Source: Candidatus Phosphoribacter hodrii (GTDB lineage: Bacteria > Actinomycetota > Actinomycetes > Actinomycetales > Dermatophilaceae). From it: DNA of 64,000 nucleotides. Of this stretch, positions 40,797 to 49,522 are shown piece by piece. The translations under genes and the position numbers were made by a program. The stretch covers positions 186,001 to 250,000 of the forward strand of contig JADJIB010000002.1 in NCBI GenBank assembly GCA_016707175.1, written 5' to 3'. Below the pieces are notes generated by a model. It worked only from the letters and a program-made list of their open reading frames with translations. It searched no databases and was not told where the DNA came from. Each line of letters begins with the position of its first letter. Within the stretch, counting starts at the first letter, position 1.

Positions 40797-41573
40797 TTAC
40801 GGGCGGTTGCGCAGCGGCAGCCAGGCGAGGACGTCCTGAATGGTGGCGTCCCAGTAGGACCACTCATGCGCCCCCGGCCGGTAGTCCACGGTCAGGTTCA
40901 CCTGGTTGCCCTCGGCGGCGGCGACAAACGCCCGGTTCTGCTCGAACAACTGGTCCTCGGTGCCGCACGACAGATACAGCGGCGGCAGCGTGGCGGGGTC
41001 GGCCTGCGACACCAGGTGGACGAGGTCGTTGGCGGTCCCCTCCAGAGGCTCAGACCCCCAGATCCGCGTGCGCTCGCTGAGTTCGCGGGCGCTCCAGAAG
41101 GTGTGTTCGGCCACGTCCAAGGCGCCCGACAGGGAGGCTGCGGCAGCGAACTGGTGCGGCCGGTGGAGGGCCAACTTAAAGGCGCCGAACCCACCCATCG
41201 ACAGGCCCGCCACGAAGGTGTCGGCCGGCTCCTGCGACACCTTGAACGATCGTCCGACCAGGGCAGGGAGTTCGTCGGCGACAAAGGTCCAATAGGCCTG
41301 CCCGAAGGCTTCGTCGTTGTAGAAACTGCGCTGCACGGCCGGCATCACGACGGCGATGCCCAGCTCAGCGGCATACCGCTCGATGGACGTCCGGCGCAGC
41401 CAGATTGTGTCGTCGTCAGACATGCCATGCAGCAGGTAGAGCACCGGAGGAGGCGCGTCCAGACGGGTCCCGACCATGCCGATCTGGCCCTCGGCGGGCT
41501 GGGGAAGCAGCACCGTCATCGACGTGGACAGCATCAAGGATTCGGCGAAGAAGTCGCACCGAGCATGAATCAT
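40797..41573 (-). CDS. Alpha/beta-hydrolase esterase (EstA/esterase-D-like)
   Basis: A 258-residue serine esterase: PPVLYLLHGMSDDDTIWLRR, nucleophile serine in GLSMGG, acid in the CGTEDQLFEQNR region and histidine in GAHEWSYWD. This matches the putative esterase family that includes tributyrin esterases and S-formylglutathione hydrolase; no signal peptide is seen, so it is probably cytoplasmic. The ATG at 41573 is chosen; the frame continues open to 42920 only as the shadow of other genes. It lies between the two secreted-protein paralogues, on the other strand. Confidence 0.88.
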   Translation of the reverse strand: MIHARCDFFAESLMLSTSMTVLLPQPAEGQIGMVGTRLDAPPPVLYLLHGMSDDDTIWLRRTSIERYAAELGIAVVMPAVQRSFYNDEAFGQAYWTFVADELPALVGRSFKVSQEPADTFVAGLSMGGFGAFKLALHRPHQFAAAASLSGALDVAEHTFWSARELSERTRIWGSEPLEGTANDLVHLVSQADPATLPPLYLSCGTEDQLFEQNRAFVAAAEGNQVNLTVDYRPGAHEWSYWDATIQDVLAWLPLRNRP

Positions 41574-41639
41574 GAGGCCGACGCTAGCGGGTTCGGCCGC
41601 CACGGACGCGCGGCGCGTCTGGCCGACGACATCCATCCC

Positions 41640-41657
41640 GTATGCCGCGCGGCATAC
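41640..41657. repeat. 18-base palindrome of two octamer copies (second)
   Basis: Identical to the palindrome at 40091 and followed by nearly the same ~100 bases, so it marks the upstream end of the duplicated segment. Confidence 0.85.
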
Positions 41658-41762
41658 CCCCAGGATCCCCCGCCAGGCAGACGCGGCGCACCCCCTCCCG
41701 ACGGGACCGTTGAGGCACCGGCGGAGATCGGCTCCACCGGGACTCTCCCGAAAGGAACGACC

Positions 41763-42224
41763 ATGAAGCTCACCTCTCGGCGCCCCCGCCGAGCCCTCGG
41801 CGCCGCCCTCCTGGCCGCGGCCCTCCCCCTGGTCGCCGTCAGCACGGCCCTGGCATCCACCACCGAGAGCGGCTGCACGGTGTCGCCGCTGCGGCCGGTC
41901 TTCGACCACGTCAACTCCGCCGGCGTCAAGGTCATCCGCTACAACATGACGGTCACCTGCGACGCCGGTCGGACCGTCGAGATCGAGCAGCACGTCCACG
42001 AGGCCGACACCATCAACGCCGACGACCACATCACGACCTCCAACCGCTTGCGCTTCTTCGGCTCGACGGACACGGTGACGATGTGGCTGGAGAACTCGTT
42101 GCCCGACACCGAGATCGGCGACGAGGAGATGTACCAGCACGTCAGCTTCCGCGTGACGAGCAACGGGGTCACCTCGCCCTGGACGGACTGGGAGGACTCC
42201 CCGGAGCAGCAGTTCAGCAAGTGA
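41763..42224 (+). CDS. Small secreted protein, copy 2 of a duplicated pair
   Basis: Exactly the same length as copy 1 (153 residues) and similar throughout: signal peptide MKLTSRRPRRALGAALL..., STTESGCTVSPL, KVIRYNMTVTCDAGRTVEIEQ, VTMWLEN and SPWTDWEDSPEQQF. Both cysteines are kept. The same GAAAGGAACGACC precedes the ATG. The substitutions keep the frame and the core pattern, which suggests that both copies are functional. Function unknown. Confidence 0.8.
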   Translation: MKLTSRRPRRALGAALLAAALPLVAVSTALASTTESGCTVSPLRPVFDHVNSAGVKVIRYNMTVTCDAGRTVEIEQHVHEADTINADDHITTSNRLRFFGSTDTVTMWLENSLPDTEIGDEEMYQHVSFRVTSNGVTSPWTDWEDSPEQQFSK

Positions 42225-42248
42225 CGGACACGGCACCCCACCGCACCA

Positions 42249-42287
42249 CCGCAGCCGCCCCCGAGACACCAGCGGGGGCGGCTGCGG
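42249..42287 (+). terminator. Hairpin after secreted-protein copy 2
   Basis: A perfect 15-base stem with a 9-base loop begins 24 bases after the stop. It is homologous to the hairpin at 40698 but has diverged in the loop. Confidence 0.75.
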
Positions 42288-42323
42288 CGCGTCCGAGGCG
42301 GGCCCCCTCGTAGACTGCCAAGC

Positions 42324-43034
42324 GTGACCGCAGCAGTTGACATCGTCAGCCTCACCCGCCGATTCGCTGCAGTCACGGCCTGCGACGGCATGTCGTGGTC
42401 GGCTCCACGCGGCTCCATCACCATCGTCTTGGGACCGAACGGGGCTGGTAAGACGACGGCGATCGAGTGCGCTGTCGGCCTGCAACGACCGGACGACGGA
42501 GCCGTGCGGGTCCTGGGCATCGACCCCTGGCTCGCCTCGGCCGAGCATCGCGCCGAGGTGGGAGTCATGCTCCAGGCAGGTGGGCTGCCCAACGGCAGCA
42601 AACCCCTCCAACTGCTGCGCCACCTTTCCTCGTTCTATGCGCGGCCGGCCGACGTCGGCGCCCTGGCCGCTCGGCTCGGTATCGACGGGTTCGCCCGGAC
42701 CACCGTGCGGCGACTGTCGGGCGGGCAGAAGCAGCGGGTTGCTCTCGCTGCGGCCCTGGTGGGTCGACCTCAGGTCGTCTTCCTCGACGAACCGACGGCC
42801 GGGCTCGACCCGCATGGGCGCCTGGACGTCTACGACCTGCTCAAGGCCGAGCAGGCCCGCGGCGCCACCCTCGTCGTCACCACTCACTCGTTCGAGGAGG
42901 CCGCCACCTTGGCCACGCATCTCGTCGTCCTGGCCGACGGCCGGACTGTCGCGCAGGGCTCGCCCGCCGAGGTCGTCGGATCAGCCACCCTCGAACGTGT
43001 CTACTTCGACCTCACCCGTCAGGCCCGCCGATGA
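42324..43034 (+). CDS. ABC transporter ATP-binding protein
   Basis: The 236-residue ATPase has Walker A GPNGAGKTT, Q-loop MLQAGGLPNG, signature LSGGQKQRVALAAAL, Walker B VFLDEPTAGLD and the switch histidine in TTHSFEEA, of the DrrA/CcmA-like exporter type. It is coupled by an ATGA overlap to its permease. In actinobacteria such a pair commonly sits near sufB and ctaA; the substrate is unknown. Confidence 0.9.
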   Translation: MTAAVDIVSLTRRFAAVTACDGMSWSAPRGSITIVLGPNGAGKTTAIECAVGLQRPDDGAVRVLGIDPWLASAEHRAEVGVMLQAGGLPNGSKPLQLLRHLSSFYARPADVGALAARLGIDGFARTTVRRLSGGQKQRVALAAALVGRPQVVFLDEPTAGLDPHGRLDVYDLLKAEQARGATLVVTTHSFEEAATLATHLVVLADGRTVAQGSPAEVVGSATLERVYFDLTRQARR

Positions 43035-43810
43035 CGACGTCCACACCCGCCACGCCCCTGTCGACCCCCGGTCCGGCACCGGCGCGTGCCAGGGTGCTGG
43101 CCCAGGCTCGATTCGAGCTCGCCACCCTGCTGGCCAACGGCGAGCAACTCCTCGTCTCACTCGTCCTGCCTCTCGGCGCCCTCGTCGGGTTGGCAGTCAC
43201 GACCGTGCCCAGCCTGGGTGACGGGCGCCGGATCGACCTGGCTGTCCCCGGAGTCCTCGCCCTCTGCGTCATCTCCGCCGCGTTCACCGCTCAGGCGATC
43301 GCTACGGGCTTCGATCGTCGGTATGCCGTGCTGCGCCTGCTCGGCACCACTCCCCTCGGCCGCGACGGACTGCTCTGGGGCAAGGCCTGCGCCACCCTCG
43401 GGGTCGAAGTCCTCCAATGGGTCGTCATCGGCGCAGTGGGCGTTGCCCTCGGTTGGCGTCCGGTCCCCATCGGCCTGCTGTATGCCGTCCCGTTCCTCCT
43501 CGCCGGGACCTGGGCGTTCGTCTCGCTGGCGTTGCTCCTGGCCGGGGCACTCCGGGCCGAAGGCGTCCTCGCGTTGGCCAACCTGCTCTGGGTGGTCTTC
43601 CTCGTGCTTGGCGGCGTGATCGTGCCGCGCACCGTGCTGCCAGACGCGCTCGCCGGGGTGGTCGGGATCCTTCCGTCGGCAGCCCTAGCCGACGGCTTGC
43701 GAGCCGCCCTGAGCACCGGCGCCTTCTCGATCGGGGCCTTGGTCATCCTGCTCGCCTGGGGTGCGGTCGCCTCGGCGATCGCCAGCCGCACCTTCCGCTG
43801 GTCGGACTGA
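43031..43810 (+). CDS. ABC-2 type transporter permease
   Basis: The 259-residue membrane protein has about six helices, including LLVSLVLPLGALVGLAVTT, VLALCVISAAFTAQAIATGF and the C-terminal GALVILLAWGAVASAIASRTF, in the ABC-2 pattern. The RRYAVLRLLGTTPLGRDGLLWGKA segment is typical of this group's coupling helix. Its ATG lies across the ATPase stop. An exporter of a lipid or drug-like molecule is the best guess. Confidence 0.88.
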   Translation: MTTSTPATPLSTPGPAPARARVLAQARFELATLLANGEQLLVSLVLPLGALVGLAVTTVPSLGDGRRIDLAVPGVLALCVISAAFTAQAIATGFDRRYAVLRLLGTTPLGRDGLLWGKACATLGVEVLQWVVIGAVGVALGWRPVPIGLLYAVPFLLAGTWAFVSLALLLAGALRAEGVLALANLLWVVFLVLGGVIVPRTVLPDALAGVVGILPSAALADGLRAALSTGAFSIGALVILLAWGAVASAIASRTFRWSD

Positions 43811-43817
43811 TCCGACG

Positions 43818-45968
43818 ATGAATCGAGCGCCCAGCCGCACGTGGAACTCGACCCGCGTCGTCGAGGCGCTGATCACGGCGGGGGCGGCGGTCTTCGGCCT
43901 GGGGCTGGGGGTCTTCCTCGTCACGGGCCGCACGATGGCGCTGCTCGAGGGTGGGATCGCCACCTTGGTGCTGCTCCTCAACGAGGCCGTGAGCCGACCG
44001 CTGTTGCGCGGTCTGGCCCGGCGAGGCAGCGCTGTCCTCGCCGTGGTTCTTGGACTGCTCAGCCAGTTGGTCGCCATCACCCTGGTGGTGGCCCTGGGGA
44101 TCCGGGCCAGCGCCGGGCTCTCCTTCGGCGTCGGGCTGAGCCTGCCTCAGGCCGCGACGATCCTCGCGATCGATGCCGTCGTGATCTCGGGAGCCCAGTG
44201 GCTGGTCAGTTCCAATGACGCCGAGTACGTCCTGGGGTATGTCAGCCGCCGCCGACGCCGACGGACCACCGGAGCCGGCAGCGGATTGGTGATCGTGCAG
44301 CTCGACGGGCTGGGGGTGCAGGTCTTCGAACGAGCCCTCGCCGCGGGGCAGATGCCGACGGTGGCGCGCTGGCTCCACGACGGCACGCACCGCCTGACTC
44401 CGTGGTGGGTCCCCATCCCCTCGACCACGCCCGCCAGCCAGGCCGCGATCCTCTTCGGCGACGACACCCAGATCCCGTCGTTCCGCTTCTGGGACCGCGC
44501 CACCGGCAGGCTCCTGGTCACCAATCGTCCCGGGGACGCCGAGGTGATCGAATCAGGATTCGACGGCCGCTCCGGGTTGCTCGCCGGAGGCGGGACAGCG
44601 ATCAGCACCGCCTTCACCGGCGGTGCAGACAACTCCTACCTCGTCTTCAGCCGGGCTCTCAAGCCTGGCGGGCTCGGCTCGGGCGACGCCTTCGTGCCGC
44701 TGTTCTCCAGCCCATTCCTGCTGCCGCGCACCGTCATGTTGACCGTCGGAGAGGTGATCAAGGAGCTGTATCAGTCTCGGCGCCAGCGGATTCGGCAGGT
44801 GCAGCCCCGGATCGCCCGCCGATTCTCGTTCGTCGTTCTGCGCGGATTGACCAACGTCTTCCTGCGCACGATGAACCTCACGATCATCGCCGACAAGATC
44901 TACGACGGAGCGCCGGTCATCTTTGTGGACTTCGTCGACTACGACGAGATCGCCCACCATGCCGGTCCCGAACGGCCCGAATCGATGCGCTCGCTCGAGG
45001 GGTTGGACGGCATCCTGGCCGCCCTGGAACGCGTGATCGCCGACACCCCCACCCACTACGAGATCGTCATCTGGTCCGACCACGGACAGAGCCTGGGCTC
45101 GACGTTCGAACAACTCAACGGGTTCACCCTCGGACAGCGGGTCGATCAGTTGATGGACGATGCCGCCGGCGGCAGCACCGTCGTGGAGTCGAGCACGGGT
45201 GACGAATGGGGGCCGATCAACACCCTGATCACGGCCACGGTGAACGCCATGCGCCGGGGACCCAAGTCGGGCTCCGGCGCCAAGGAGTTGGTCCTCGGCC
45301 CCGACCGACCGGCCCGAACGGCCGGCAGGTCCTCCGACGCCACGCCGGATGACGGCTCGGTGCCGGCGGTGATCGTCGTCGGCGGCGGCAACCTCGGGAC
45401 CATCTGGTTCCCCCGGCTGTCGACCCGACCCACGTTGGCGCAGATCGAGCAACACTGGCCGGCGCTCGTGACCGGCCTGCTCGCCACACCAGGGGTCGGG
45501 GTCGTGATGGCGAGTGCCGGCGGAGACGCGTGCGTGGTGTTGGCCGCCGACGGTGTGCGGTGGATCGGCGGGGACCGCGACGGCCAGATCGAGGGCCTCG
45601 ACCCGATGCGTGCCTATGACTCTCGTGGCATCGCCGACCTGCACCGGCTCACCCGGCTGCCACGCTGCGCCGACCTCGTGCTGCTGTCGACGGTTGACGA
45701 AGCGGGGATGATCCACGCCTTCGAAGGGCAGGTCGGCAGCCACGGTGGCCTCGGCGGTCCGCAGAACCAGGCATTGTTCATCTCCCCGACCGCGCTGCCG
45801 CTGGACGACGACCTGCTCATCGCTGCGGGCGACGCCGGGGAACGGCCGAGCTTCTATGGGGCGGTGCCGATCCACCAGCAGTTGCAGCGCTGGCGGACCA
45901 GGTTGGCCGAGCAGCAAGGTGCCCAGCAGGGCGATTCGGACGAGCAGGCGCGCGTGTGGCCGAGCTGA
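43818..45968 (+). CDS. Membrane-anchored alkaline-phosphatase-superfamily phosphodiesterase
   Basis: The 716-residue protein has four N-terminal membrane helices (about residues 15-125, similar to the 'phage holin family' label) and then a type I phosphodiesterase/alkaline-phosphatase-like domain. LVIVQLDGLGVQVFERAL starts the domain. PIPSTTPASQAAILFG carries the likely threonine nucleophile, and VDFVDYDEIAHHAGP and IVIWSDHGQSLGSTF bear metal ligands. The substrate is unknown; a lipid-linked phosphate at the membrane is plausible. The start is the ATG at 43818, 7 bases after the permease stop. The 2.1-kb gene has no iterated octamer. Confidence 0.85.
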   Translation: MNRAPSRTWNSTRVVEALITAGAAVFGLGLGVFLVTGRTMALLEGGIATLVLLLNEAVSRPLLRGLARRGSAVLAVVLGLLSQLVAITLVVALGIRASAGLSFGVGLSLPQAATILAIDAVVISGAQWLVSSNDAEYVLGYVSRRRRRRTTGAGSGLVIVQLDGLGVQVFERALAAGQMPTVARWLHDGTHRLTPWWVPIPSTTPASQAAILFGDDTQIPSFRFWDRATGRLLVTNRPGDAEVIESGFDGRSGLLAGGGTAISTAFTGGADNSYLVFSRALKPGGLGSGDAFVPLFSSPFLLPRTVMLTVGEVIKELYQSRRQRIRQVQPRIARRFSFVVLRGLTNVFLRTMNLTIIADKIYDGAPVIFVDFVDYDEIAHHAGPERPESMRSLEGLDGILAALERVIADTPTHYEIVIWSDHGQSLGSTFEQLNGFTLGQRVDQLMDDAAGGSTVVESSTGDEWGPINTLITATVNAMRRGPKSGSGAKELVLGPDRPARTAGRSSDATPDDGSVPAVIVVGGGNLGTIWFPRLSTRPTLAQIEQHWPALVTGLLATPGVGVVMASAGGDACVVLAADGVRWIGGDRDGQIEGLDPMRAYDSRGIADLHRLTRLPRCADLVLLSTVDEAGMIHAFEGQVGSHGGLGGPQNQALFISPTALPLDDDLLIAAGDAGERPSFYGAVPIHQQLQRWRTRLAEQQGAQQGDSDEQARVWPS

Positions 45969-46792
45969 GCATCACCTGGTTGGGCCATTCCACCCTGCGC
46001 ATCGAGGTGGGCGGCGCGAGGGTGCTCACCGATCCGGTCCTCACCCACCGGGTCGGTCCGTTGTCACGGGCCGTGCCGAAGCCGTCGGTCCGTCAGTGGG
46101 CCGACCCCGATGTCGTGCTCCTCTCGCACCTGCATCACGACCACGCCCACATACCGTCGTTGATCCGGACGGCGCCCGCCCCGATCCTCACGGGCGCCGC
46201 AAACCGGGCCTGGGTGATCAGGCACCGTCTGCCCGGTCCTCACCCTGACGCCACCCCCGACGACTGGGTCGCGATCACACCGGGTGTCGGCATCCGGTTG
46301 GTGCGCGCCGATCACGAGTCACGGCCGATGCCCCACCGCCCCAACGACGCCCACGGCTTCCTCATCCGCCACGACCTTCCCACCGGCGGCCACCGGGTCG
46401 TGTGGTTCGCCGGGGACACCTCGCTCTACCCCGAGATGGACCGACTCGGCGACCTCGCCGGTGCCGACATCGACGTGGCCCTGCTGCCCATCGGTGGCTG
46501 GGGGCCGCGCCTGTCACCGGGCCACCTCGGCCCTGCCGAGGCCGCTGCAGCGGCAGCCCTCAGCGGCGCCCGTCACGTCATCGGTATCCACTACGGCACC
46601 CTCTACCCGCGCGGGTGGCCGACCTGGCACCTGGAGTGGATGACCCGTCCCCTCGTCGACCTGGCCGGCCACCTTCCGGTCAGGGCCCCGGCCGCCACCC
46701 TGCACCCGCTGTCGCCCGGTGCCACCGCGAACTTCTCGTCGCGGTCAGGGCAACTCGAACTCGATGTTGTCGATGAGTCGGGTCCGGCCTAG
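45956..46792 (+). CDS. MBL-fold metallo-hydrolase (UlaG/NAPE-PLD-like)
   Basis: The 278-residue protein has the metallo-beta-lactamase metal motif HLHHDHAH (H-x-H-x-D-H), a further histidine in RADHESRPM, aspartate in WFAGDTSLY and histidine in IGIHYGT. The start TWLGHSTLRIEVGGARVLTDPVL is typical of the UlaG-like and NAPE-PLD-like branch. It overlaps the phosphodiesterase gene by 13 bases, so the two may share a pathway such as lipid turnover; that is inference. Its 3' end overlaps panC tail-to-tail by 48 bases. Confidence 0.88.
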   Translation: MAELSITWLGHSTLRIEVGGARVLTDPVLTHRVGPLSRAVPKPSVRQWADPDVVLLSHLHHDHAHIPSLIRTAPAPILTGAANRAWVIRHRLPGPHPDATPDDWVAITPGVGIRLVRADHESRPMPHRPNDAHGFLIRHDLPTGGHRVVWFAGDTSLYPEMDRLGDLAGADIDVALLPIGGWGPRLSPGHLGPAEAAAAAALSGARHVIGIHYGTLYPRGWPTWHLEWMTRPLVDLAGHLPVRAPAATLHPLSPGATANFSSRSGQLELDVVDESGPA

Positions 46793-47611
46793 CCGGGCGG
46801 CGATCAACGCGACCCGGCGACCGGGGGCGGCATACACCTGCGGGGCGGCCGACGGCTCGACCAGGTCAGGCGTGCGCACCGCGGTGTAGTCGACCTCAAA
46901 CCCCGCCTCGGCCAACTCCACTCCCGCGCGGGCCTCAACGACCAGCCGAGCCGTGCCCGCAAGCATCTCGTCGCGCATCCCCCGCAGTGTGCGATGGATG
47001 ACGGTGGCCGTGGACCGCTCTGCGGGCGACAGGTATTGGTTGCGCGAACTCATCGCCAGACCGTCGGACTCGCGAACGATCTCGCCGCGCAACAACTCCA
47101 ACGGATAGGCCAGGTCGGTCACCATCTGCGCGATGACCGCGAGTTGCTGGAAGTCCTTCTTGCCGAACGCGGCGACATCGGGCTGGACCTGATTGAACAG
47201 TCGAGCCACCACCGTGCACACCCCGTCGAAGTGGCCCGGCCGATGCACTCCCTCAAGCACATCGGCGACCCCAGGCAGCCGGATGTTGGAGGCGAGATCG
47301 ATCCCGAAGGGATACATCCCCTCGACCGTCGGCAACCACAAGGCGTCACACCCGGCCGCTTCCAAGCCGCTCGTGTCGGCTTCCGGGGTGCGTGGGTAGC
47401 GGGTGAAGTCCTCGCTCGGGCCGAACTGGGTCGGGTTGACGAACACGCTGGAGATGACCCGGTCGGCGTGCGCGCGGGCCAACTCCACGAGCGAGTAGTG
47501 ACCCGCGTGGAGGTTGCCCATCGTCGGGACGAAGCCGATCCGCAGCCCGGCCCGACGCCACTCAAGGATGTGGCGGCGCAACGCCTGCAGGTCGGTGATG
47601 GTGTCGATCAC
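46745..47611 (-). CDS. panC: Pantothenate synthetase
   Basis: The 288-residue enzyme joins pantoate and beta-alanine using ATP to make vitamin B5. The nucleotide-binding motif is MGNLHAGH (His35 and His38), with GKKDFQQLAVI in the middle and the AMSSRNQYLS segment replacing KMSKS. The GTG at 47611 with GAGGGG upstream is taken as the start; the longer frame lies inside panB. It follows panB by 10 bases. Confidence 0.94.
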   Translation of the reverse strand: MIDTITDLQALRRHILEWRRAGLRIGFVPTMGNLHAGHYSLVELARAHADRVISSVFVNPTQFGPSEDFTRYPRTPEADTSGLEAAGCDALWLPTVEGMYPFGIDLASNIRLPGVADVLEGVHRPGHFDGVCTVVARLFNQVQPDVAAFGKKDFQQLAVIAQMVTDLAYPLELLRGEIVRESDGLAMSSRNQYLSPAERSTATVIHRTLRGMRDEMLAGTARLVVEARAGVELAEAGFEVDYTAVRTPDLVEPSAAPQVYAAPGRRVALIAARLGRTRLIDNIEFELP

Positions 47612-47621
47612 GGGAGGCCCC

Positions 47622-48446
47622 TCACTGGTAGGCGTGCGCGGCGTCGGGGAAGCTTCCGTCACGGACGGCGGCGCAGTATGCCGCGACCGCGCCGGCCACC
47701 GACCCACCCTCGCCGAGGAAGTCCTTGACGAACTTCGGCGCTCGGTGGCCGGTGTCCAGGCCGAGCATGTCGTGCAGCACGAGGACCTGACCGTCGCACC
47801 CTGGCCCGGCGCCGATCCCGATGGTCGGGATCGCGATCGTTGCGGTGACGGAGGCCGCCACCGACGACGGCACGCACTCAAGGACGAGCAGGCTGGCCCC
47901 GGCCTGCGCCACGGCAAGGGCATCCTCGTGCAGCCGTGCGGCCGCCCGCTCCTCGCGGCCTTGCACCGAGTAGCCCCCCAGGCGCAACACCGATTGCGGG
48001 GTGAGCCCGAGGTGGGCACACACCGGGATCTCCCGCTCGACGAGGAAGCGGATGACGTCGAGTTTGTGGCCGGCGCCTTCGAGCTTGACCATCTGGGCGC
48101 CGGACTGCACCAGACGTTGGGCCGCGTCCAACGCTCGCTCAGGCGTGGCGTCGGCAAGGAAGGGCAGGTCCGCCACCAGCAGGGCCCGGGACAGCCCCGT
48201 CGCCACCGCCGCCGTGTGATAACTCATGTCGGCCACCGTGACCGAGATGGTCGAGGACAGGCCTCTGACCACCATCCCCAACGAGTCACCGACGAGCACG
48301 AGATCGACGCCGTGCCGGTCCAGCACCCGCGCAAAACTCGCGTCATAGGCCGTCAGCATTGCCAGTTTGCGGCCGGAAGCCTTGGCTGCAGCCAGCGAAG
48401 GGACGGTCCAGGCCTTGGCCCACCGGTCATCATCGAGATAGCCCAC
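47622..48446 (-). CDS. panB: 3-methyl-2-oxobutanoate hydroxymethyltransferase
   Basis: The 274-residue enzyme adds the hydroxymethyl group in pantoate synthesis. It shows LAMLTAYDASFARVLDRHGVDLVLVGDSLGMV, the metal-site region MVKLEGAG and the catalytic-glutamate segment IPVCAHLGLTPQS. The GTG at 48446 lacks a ribosome-binding site, but TACGGT stands six bases before it, so a leaderless message is possible. It shares a 75-base divergent gap with ctaA. Confidence 0.93.
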   Translation of the reverse strand: MGYLDDDRWAKAWTVPSLAAAKASGRKLAMLTAYDASFARVLDRHGVDLVLVGDSLGMVVRGLSSTISVTVADMSYHTAAVATGLSRALLVADLPFLADATPERALDAAQRLVQSGAQMVKLEGAGHKLDVIRFLVEREIPVCAHLGLTPQSVLRLGGYSVQGREERAAARLHEDALAVAQAGASLLVLECVPSSVAASVTATIAIPTIGIGAGPGCDGQVLVLHDMLGLDTGHRAPKFVKDFLGEGGSVAGAVAAYCAAVRDGSFPDAAHAYQ

Positions 48447-48521
48447 CCGACAACCGTAGTTGGTGGGCCCCCGCCGGACCCGCTCACGTGCGGTGCCGAC
48501 GGGCGGCATACGCTGTCGCCC

Positions 48522-49460
48522 GTGGCTCTTCCCGTCTGCAAACCGTCCTGGCTGCGTCCCATCCTGGTGGCTAACGTCGTCGCCGAGGTCCTCATCATCG
48601 TCACCGGCGGCATCGTCCGACTGACCGGCAGCGGGCTGGGGTGCCCCGACTGGCCCACCTGCGCGCAAGGGTCGCTCACGCCGGTCGCCGCGCAAGACGA
48701 GGGATTCCACAAGTTCATCGAGTTCGGCAACCGCACGCTCACCGGCGTACTGATCGTCATCGCCGTGCTGGCCCTGTGGGCCGTGTGGACCGCATTGCCG
48801 AAGCGGCGCATGCTGCACCTTCTTGGCATCGCCATGATCGTCGGGATCTTCGTCGAGGCCGTGGTCGGTGGCATCACCGTCTGGACCGGCCTCAACCCGG
48901 TGATCGTCGCGTTCCACTTCCTCGCCACGATCGTCCTGGTCGCCATCGCCACGGCGATGCTGCGCGGGGCGCAGGACGGCAACGAGGTCGACCCGGGCTC
49001 GCGAACGCTGCTCGTCCCCACCATCACTGCGCGCCTTGCCTGGGTGACGTATGCCGTCGGCTTCCTCGTGCTCGCCCTCGGCACCATCGTCACCGGGTCG
49101 GGTCCACACTCCGGTGACGCCGATGCCCCCGCCCGCACCGGCTTCGACCCTCGGACGATGTCGTGGATCCACGCCGACGTCGTCATGCTCTTCATCGGGT
49201 TGCTCGTCGCCATGCTCGTCGCCGTCCGCCTGGCCCGGGTCGGGGGGTCGCAGGTGAGCGGCTCCGAGGAGGAACTGGCCCTCCTGCGGCGCTCGTGGAC
49301 CTCGGTCCTGCACGTCAGCCTGTTGCAGGGCGTCGTCGGCTACGTGCAGTTCTTCACGGGGCTGCCGATCATCGTCGTGCTGACGCACATGCTGCTCGCC
49401 GCGGTTCTGGCGATCGCCCTCACCTACGGCACGCTCAACCTCTACCGCAACCCCGTCTAG
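48522..49460 (+). CDS. ctaA: Heme A synthase
   Basis: A 312-residue protein with eight membrane helices that oxidises heme O to heme A for cytochrome aa3. IVTGGIVRLTGSGLGCPDWPTC near the N-terminus carries the family cysteine pair. Conserved histidines are in FHKFIEFGNR, AFHFLATI, WIHADVV and LTHMLLAA. The GTG at 48522 is chosen from the family start; TACGCT lies seven bases upstream, so leaderless initiation is possible. Together with ctaB and SURF1 it supplies the oxidase. Confidence 0.93.
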   Translation: MALPVCKPSWLRPILVANVVAEVLIIVTGGIVRLTGSGLGCPDWPTCAQGSLTPVAAQDEGFHKFIEFGNRTLTGVLIVIAVLALWAVWTALPKRRMLHLLGIAMIVGIFVEAVVGGITVWTGLNPVIVAFHFLATIVLVAIATAMLRGAQDGNEVDPGSRTLLVPTITARLAWVTYAVGFLVLALGTIVTGSGPHSGDADAPARTGFDPRTMSWIHADVVMLFIGLLVAMLVAVRLARVGGSQVSGSEEELALLRRSWTSVLHVSLLQGVVGYVQFFTGLPIIVVLTHMLLAAVLAIALTYGTLNLYRNPV

Positions 49461-49487
49461 GCCACGACACGCGCAGTCAAGCACCCT

Positions 49488-49516
49488 TTACAGTCAAGGA
49501 CACTTGACATAGAGTC
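49488..49516 (+). promoter_or_regulatory. Promoter with an inverted repeat filling its spacer
   Basis: TTTACA (49488-49493) and TAGAGT (49511-49516) are separated by exactly 17 bases. The spacer is almost entirely the inverted repeat GTCAAG-GACA-CTTGAC. Six bases later the ATG of the next gene begins. This is a ready-made autorepressor site for the XRE protein encoded downstream, and the message should be leaderless. Confidence 0.65.
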
Positions 49517-49522
49517 AGAGCC

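Noticed and set aside
40797..42920. 707-codon minus-strand frame extending the esterase
   Set aside because: Only the last 258 codons are esterase; the rest is antisense to a secreted protein and an ABC ATPase.
46745..46792. 48-base tail-to-tail overlap of the MBL-fold gene and panC
   Set aside because: Real, but ordinary for compact genomes; both C-termini look natural.
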